From contig CM037792.1 of NCBI GenBank assembly GCA_021229015.1, positions 3,221,933-3,285,932 of the forward strand: 64,000 nucleotides of DNA, given 5' to 3'. The translations under genes and the position numbers were made by a program. The notes under the pieces are model-generated. The model was given only the letters and a program-made list of their open reading frames with translations, ran no database searches and was not told where the DNA came from. The DNA is from Solen grandis (taxonomy: Eukaryota; Mollusca; Bivalvia; Adapedonta; Solenidae). Positions 57,066-64,000 of the stretch are shown here, piece by piece (the stretch's first letter is position 1; every line of letters begins with the position of its first letter).

Positions 57066-58046
57066 TATAATGAATAATGGTTCTAATAGGTAGACTAAAA
57101 ACAATATGTCGAGAGATGGAGTTTTGCTGAAATGTGTGAAATTTTCGTTTGGATAATTTTTAACAAATGTTTTTTTTATTTTTTTGACGTGTGAAGAATT
57201 CGTTTCTGCCTTCAGAGGGGTCAAAGGTTGTGTACGAAAATTTCACATATTTGTGAAGAATTCGTACGGATTTGTCACACACATGTGCCAAACTCGTACG
57301 AATTCTTCACACGTGTGACAAATTCGTTTTGGTGAAATTTACGGTTCAACAAAGCTGACATAAAAGAATGTTTTGTGCATACGCTCGTGTGTGTTCAGGC
57401 CTAATTTATTTCTAGATCACAATGTTATTCATTGATATCAACTCTTGGCCAAACCGTAGATTAGGGAGAGGATATCGTTTTGGCACTGTCAGTCTCGTAC
57501 GCTTTCCTGACAGGGGCCGTATTTCAAAACCTAAAAGAGTTAAAACATCAAAGGAATGTTCATTAATATGAAGTGTTGATTATTAAAGAGTAATGACCTT
57601 TGGGATAAAGGGATATTGCTGAATCGCATACATCTCCAAAACTGTAAGAACCAGAATCACATAATTTGATGGTCACAAGCAAGCGAAGTTAGACACCAGA
57701 TATATTCTTCGCTCTTTTACCTAAAATAAGCCCTTGAATTATTTAGACACACATTTTTTTCATACCTTCAAACTTGTATAAGCCAGTCGCACAATTGTAC
57801 AGAAATATTCCCCATTACGTGAAGTCGTCCACCTCCGGATTTAAATAGCTTACACAATATTGAAAGTGGTGACTTTCGTCTTTTTTGCAGAGCATTGGCT
57901 TCTACGTGGGACACCCAATAATCACTAATATTCTTGTTAACATCGTTATGTATACCATCATTAAGGAAACATACAATATCGGTAAATTAAAACGTAATGA
58001 TCTAGCAAATGGTCGCATCCGTTATACGTTGTCTACCCTGTTTATT
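57066..58046. other. Non-coding host DNA
   Basis: Contains the hairpin at 57253-57310 and no recognised gene. Confidence 0.4.
57253..57310. repeat. Perfect 16-bp inverted repeat
   Basis: GTGAAGAATTCGTACG (57253-57268) pairs with CGTACGAATTCTTCAC (57295-57310) over a 26-nt loop. The loop and flanks are rich in related TGTGACAAATTCGT and TTTCACATATT words, so a larger imperfect palindrome is present. Confidence 0.9.
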
Positions 58047-61000
58047 GTTTTGTTGTAATGGAAGAAATTCAAGCAATTAAATTCGAATATTACATTTTCT
58101 ATTATTCAAGAGAAGTTTGAAATGAGAAGAAACATGGCATAGATACCGATACCGACATGTGCATTAGATGAAAAAGAGATTTTCAAACATATCCCTGACC
58201 CACAGGATCATTACTGTTAGAGACATGGACAGCATCAAGCCGTCTACTCTTATATCTTAATTGAAAGTTCTGGCTAAGTTTAAAACTATCGGTTGATGCA
58301 GCATGTTGGCGTTCATTCGCCATATTTTGACACGCACCTCCGAGTGGCACATAAAATATATCAGAACGGTGATGATACCATATTTTCTTCTGCACGAGAA
58401 AGACACATGCGCGTATTTTAGGTACGCCAATGCCGTAAATTTACCTAATACGGCAATCGATATCGGGTATGTGTCGATCAGGCAATCACCGAGTTAAACT
58501 ACTACAAATCGGAGAGATCAGCTTAGAGACGTCCATGAGAAAGTGCATAGCTGAATCATATGATAAAACAATCTTTGCTGATTGTTTTGATATTGATCAA
58601 ACACTTGTACATATTTTTGTTTGAAACGAGGTTTTTATGTGCCTTCTACTTTTGATTCGAGCTTCACCTATACTTGTAAACTAGACCAATAACCTTAAGT
58701 GATAATGCATCTTCGAAACTGAAAGTCAGAAAGTATGAACAAAACAACAACACCCCCCCCCCCCCCCAAAAAAAAAAACAACAACATTTGAACGTTTGGA
58801 GAGAAATATGTTTATTTACGAAGACCTCAAAAAATAGTTAACCGCTTTGCAATAAGCATAAAGCCAAATTAATCCATGGAAATCTTGGGAAAGCTGCTTT
58901 TGATGTTCTGTACCAAAGCAAATATATGCAAGTTTGCTCCAGCTATAATACAGATCAAGGCAACGTTTTCTTTTTAAGCGAAAGGGACCTTAACTTCCGA
59001 AAAGAATTAGAGACAGAGAGGGGATCGGCCCTCTTACCATTGGATATGAGGTTGATTATTATATAAGCATACAATGTCTGTACAACAAAGGATTCCGTGA
59101 CATTTCCCGGTTAGATATTTCATGATTTGGATTTTGAAAATCAGGCATATAGAGGATAATCTAGGCTACTCTGAGGCTTTGACATTATTAAATATGCAAA
59201 AATATCGTTTCTCTTGTAAATCTTAAGCTAAAACGAACTAAGACCGAAATGAATTATTGACAAGGAATACTGCTACATGTATGTACCTGATTTACAGTTT
59301 TCAGGAACGCAAATAGGAAAAGAAAGGAAAACACATTTTGTTCAACAGTATATGTGAAAGTGTGGTCACATTGTAATAAATTATTGAGCTACAGTCAACC
59401 TGCCTTAAGCGATCAGTCAAGGGAACAAGAGAAAGTGACCGCTAAACGGAGGTGGCCGCTAAATGAAGGATGAATATATGAAACAAAATGCTTTTTTTGT
59501 AATGTTGAAATTGACCGCTTAATGCAGGGTGACATCTGACATGAATTGTTTCAGTTCGCTTCATGATTGCGCCTTGAAGAAACTAGCCATTCTAAATATT
59601 GTTGCTTGCTAACCCTCAAGATTAACATTTAAGCATTTCCTTTTATTTGTGAATAAATTCCACAATTCGTCCCGTATTAGATAATATCATTTGCGAATGT
59701 TTTACTTTGGTGCCTTTCTGACATGCTAGATTGGCAGAGTGTGCAAATAACTTTATTTGTGGGTTCGCTGCAGCTCTTCGTGTCGAGTTATCTTCAGACT
59801 AATGGAATTTTATGCAACGTTGGAAGCATTATCAAATACTTAGGCTGATGGTCTATCTCAAATTCTTGAACTTGACATTTACGATTATTGTTTTTCACCG
59901 TTTAACGTCTTTGAAATGTAGTTCCCAATGTTTGTCAACAATATCTGATATAACCATAATAAACATGTTTTTCACACTCCTATCTCCAGCAGAACTTAAA
60001 AAATTAAGAGTACCCATGATCGTCAAAAAAAATAAATAAACAGATCATTATATTTTGAAGAGATGATAAAGTTCATTTTTGTCAAAACAATGTTCGTGAT
60101 TACATACTCAGTGACAATTAGTTGCGTTAATAGATTATCCGATTATTTTAAAAGTAGCAGCGTTGTTACTTTTAGCGCTTATATGTTGAACTAGTATTTA
60201 TGAATCAACTATTTGTAAAATGAAGTATTATAAACATATTTCACCTATATATCTCGTGATTCAATATGCGTATGTTGATGACAATAAACATCAACTTTAT
60301 ACAACAATAAGGCATTGTGCACGATTGTAAGAGAAGCAGTACTGTAGTTCTGGCTCGAACTTCAAACAATACTGAAAGTTAAGAAAAACATACATGTAAC
60401 CCGTCTATGTTACTATCTTAGATTAAAACACAGTTTATCATTTTGTTTTACGAACTATTTACGTTGAATTCTAAGTTTACATTAGAAGTTACCGTACTGG
60501 ATAAAATTTCTTAAGAAGATTAAAAAAAAGTTTCAGAATCTTTAATTTAGCTGTATGGTTTATGGAATTGGCGTCAGACTATAAAAACATGTGTTCATGA
60601 AAAAACAATACGCTTCGGCTTGGATAGTGCATTGTGTGTTTAGATGCGATCAAGGTTCTTAATTTTGACTCCATCAATGATCATGTTTTGTTTTGGCCAA
60701 GTTGTGTGTATCTTAGACGTACATACGCTTATGAGTTAGGATCTAATCCGAGTAAATACCCATGTGGCAACAATTTTTGATTTTTGACTAATTTGAGACT
60801 ATCTGATTGAAGCTCACGTTTATCAATGCTATGCCTCATGACATTTTCAGTGGTGGACGAATCAATGTCTACATCGTTAGCTAGATGGAATATATTGTCA
60901 ATTCTGTTATCACCAGTTTCTTCCTGTTTTTCCACTATACACAGACTGTTATGGCGATTATATTTCATAGTCCTGTCCGCCCGAGCCTCCTATTCAATTA

Positions 61001-64000
61001 CCCCCGCATAAAGTGCCTTGTTCTTTTCTGTCATATGAGACCAGACAGAACGCCGCCCACAATGTAACTAACAAGACTGAACAAATTATCATAAAATGTA
61101 CCTCCAATCAATTTATGCAACCGTTGATGTCAGACTGGCTCGATGACTTAAAACATGTCGTCATTATATTTACCACCCTTGTGGCATCCATTGCAGACAG
61201 ACTGCAGTCCGCTTTCTTTTCATTTTATTTAGCATTGTCCATAGGTGAAGACAGAAACCTATTTCTATCGGTTTTAAAAGACGAAGTCGTCGGTCTGTAT
61301 TTACCCGTTACTTTTACTTCCGAATATAGTCGAAGAACGAGTCAGTTCACAAATTCAAAGTTACAAGCAGGTGTGAATGGGATGGTCTATCATGTACTGG
61401 AGTTTGGTGTCAAAGAGCGTCCGCGAAGCATGACATTATCATGAAAGATAATATTCAGTTGGAAATAAACTAATATAGGACATTGAAAATACACTACTTA
61501 GATACAATCTTCGTATATTCTATGTTTACTGATGAAATACTGTGTTCTATCCATATCCATCAATGTAAGTGATATAGGTCTGCCGGAACTACTTATTACC
61601 TTTATGGTATGTACGTGTATATGGGAATGTAGAAGCTGTAAGCATAGCATTAAAATTATTAAACAACCACAATTTTCTCTTTAAATTCCTACACATACTT
61701 ACCATATCTTAAAACAATAAAACATCCACCAATGAAAAAAACAACAACAAAAAAACCTAGCCTGTCATTTTTTCTAAATAAATCACGCAGAAAAATGAAC
61801 ATGTACTTAGTATTGTTAAGAAAACATCGGATTTGTCATGTTTGCTTTCAGTTTGAACAAAATGGGTAAATAATTGTAAACTTTTGGATGTTTCAACACT
61901 ATTGAAGAGGCAGATACAAAAAAAAATGTTGTTTACACATTGTTTCAAACCATGCCTGGTCAGTTGAGCTATTTATCATGAAATAAGTTTGTCATTATCA
62001 CACACAATTTATAACATTGTTTATACGTAGATATGCATCATAAATGTATTAATTAATTATAGATACTGATATACTAAAGGACTTTGAATTCGATTATATA
62101 TATGTACAAACACTTTTCAACTTTTTTTAATAATTCAGTTTTATTCGTTAGTTTATTCGTATAACTTCCCAACACATGAAACCATCCAATGTTCCCCATG
62201 CGAATTACCTTTTGGATGGAGACAAAACATACCCATCGAGACCACCTATCATGTTCCAATCAATATATCACAAATGACAACCATATAATATTTTCAGGAT
62301 TTAAAGGACAAATTGAAACGGACAAGATAAATTGTAGAGTGCCATAAACAGAAATCAAAGACAAAACAGAAGAAATATTATGATATGAAAGCAAATGCAG
62401 TGATTTTTAAGATTTTGGCACACGAAGGTAAGCATGAACTATCAGATAAAATTAAAGATTAGTTGTACACCGTAATAGCAACAATCAAGAGAAGACATAC
62501 CAGTGAATAGGATATCAGGAAATGGTTTGAGTGTCCGCAGAAAATAAGCCGGTTTCAAAAAAACAAAACAAAAAAAAACACAGCTGATGTCCGCTGACTA
62601 GAAACAATGTGGAATTTTAAAAATAAATCCACCGTATGGAAGGGATCGCCGCCAAAATTATTATATTACAACACAAATGTTGCATTTGTTGATTTTAACA
62701 ACATATATGTTGAATTTGTTGAATATTTAATCAAGAATTTAGAATAAAATATCAAAAATTACATATTCGAATTTGATTGTGAATTCAAATAACATAATTG
62801 TAAAAGACGCAAATTTAAAAACATAGAATTGCAAGTTCTCAAAAGTATATTACTTTGAAATGCGCAAATAAATGAATATACTTAATGTCATAATCTTGTA
62901 AATCATAAACTTGAAATTTAGCAAACCTCAATATGTAAAATGAGTAAAGATACTATACATGTATATACAATCTTCAGCCTAATGGAAATAACTTAAAAAA
63001 TAAAGACTACTGATTTCATTTCTACAAATGACATTTGTATTGGCAACTGTAACACAATTCTGTAGTGTGAGTATGCCATGCTTACATCTTACACGTTTGC
63101 ATTTGACTATTGCACATTTGAAAACGTATAAACTGGTAAAGTGCTCGCCATATAAACAACAAACTTATTTTTGATTGGGCTACGAACCACAGCTTTGCTC
63201 TGTTTGGCCGGGAACAAAACACATTCGTAATCATTATACTTTCGAAACTTTTGTCTAAAGCTTACTTCAAGGACTGACGTACACGTATAGCACACGGGCT
63301 AATGTGCTTATACTGGTAAGAATATAATCACGATGAAATTTTATGATTTCATGAAATGAGGATAAGTTAAGGGGATACTACATGATCACTGCAGTATACT
63401 TCTATCATCCATTCTTTTATCTTCCTCTACAGTACCTTCGTTATTCACACAATGAAATATTTTCTTTGGAATACCGAATTTATAAAGTAATTAGGTACAG
63501 TGCCATTTTAAGTCTGCTGTACTCAGCCGAGAAAATGTATATCCTCGGTTCGAGTCTTAGTGGATAATTATTGTTACTATTTACAACCTGATACATGTAC
63601 ATGATAGAATCATGTATATAAGTGCAAATTTGCAGATAGGGAAGCTGTTACCAATATCAATGGATAAGAGAATTTTCACCTCAGTCTCTATCTATCCACT
63701 TCTTACATTTTTATACCACCCCCGACCACACGCCACAATCACATCAGTTAATTTTGGTTGGGTATTGATTTTGGTCAGCCATCTCTACATTGCCTGTACA
63801 AGGGACAGTGTTGACATATTGGTCACAGATAGTAGATAGATAGCTAGTGCAATTTGGGTCAAGTCCTTCCAGGTAAAATCAACCAGCTTGTGTCCTTTAC
63901 CCTGTGACATTCAATGGGTCCATGTGGATGTTGACATAATATTATATATTTATCCATTAATTGATATCGTTTATTTCCTATAGCAATTATGGTGCACTCT
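58047..64000 (+). repeat. 5.9-kb direct duplication, copy 2 (continues past the window)
   Basis: This matches 39314-45221 throughout. It is preceded by unrelated sequence, whereas copy 1 is cut by the gap, so the true left boundary of the shared segment is unknown for copy 1. It differs from copy 1 by a C-run at 58752-58767 and about 50 extra bases near 62800-62850. No gene recognised; the frame at 61013-61444 is longer than in copy 1 only because of a 1-nt indel. Confidence 0.97.

Overview
The window looks like a scaffold from an animal nuclear genome, most likely a marine mollusc and plausibly a bivalve. The evidence is AT-rich non-coding DNA, one spliced gene with GT-AG introns, tRNA-derived SINEs, Tc1-like and other DDE transposons, fold-back elements, a decayed Gag-protease retroelement, and two scaffold gaps of exactly 100 N (39214-39313 and 56439-56538). 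The species is inferred, not proven.

Region 1 (1 to about 13.8 kb) holds a Polinton/Maverick element of the adintovirus-like kind, next to an array of about 158-bp tandem repeats (1-800). A packed minus-strand block (862-2751) carries a two-hydrophobic-segment protein with ESCRT late-domain-like motifs, a conserved structural-type protein and a penton-like protein. Plus-strand genes follow: a double-jelly-roll type major capsid gene with one internal stop, an FtsK/HerA-type packaging ATPase, and a run of small virion-type proteins. At the other end, protein-primed DNA polymerase B (minus) and a retroviral-type integrase (plus) are divergent and badly broken. A Tc1/mariner element of 1575 bp (5490-7064), with matched inverted ends and TA target duplications, sits inside the element. 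Partial copies of the late-domain gene lie in inverted orientation at the right end. I did not find the adenovirus-like maturation protease usual in such elements. The copy looks defective, although several breaks lie in homopolymers and could be assembly errors.

Region 2 (13.8-39.2 kb) is host DNA. It contains a 715-bp tandem duplication, a MITE with long inverted repeats, a SINE, three exons of a type II membrane protein resembling the DUF1647 family (minus strand, 18.4-22.2 kb), a dead Tc1 copy, a fold-back element full of a short palindromic repeat, a Gag/protease remnant, and two opposite-facing copies of a composite repeat that pairs a DDE transposase with an RNase H-like fragment.

Region 3 (39.3-64 kb) is almost gene-free. 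Its main feature is a direct duplication of about 5.9 kb (39314-45221 and 58047-64000). The first copy begins exactly at a scaffold gap, so an unpurged haplotype is the simplest explanation. A 667-bp tandem duplication carrying a tRNA-like sequence and a second SINE are also present.

The most notable biology is the Polinton: tandem PTAP and LYPDL motifs at the start of a predicted membrane protein with PPxY at its end, a duplicated 51-bp leader with a three-codon upstream ORF in front of two genes, and uneven decay between the virion genes and the replication genes.
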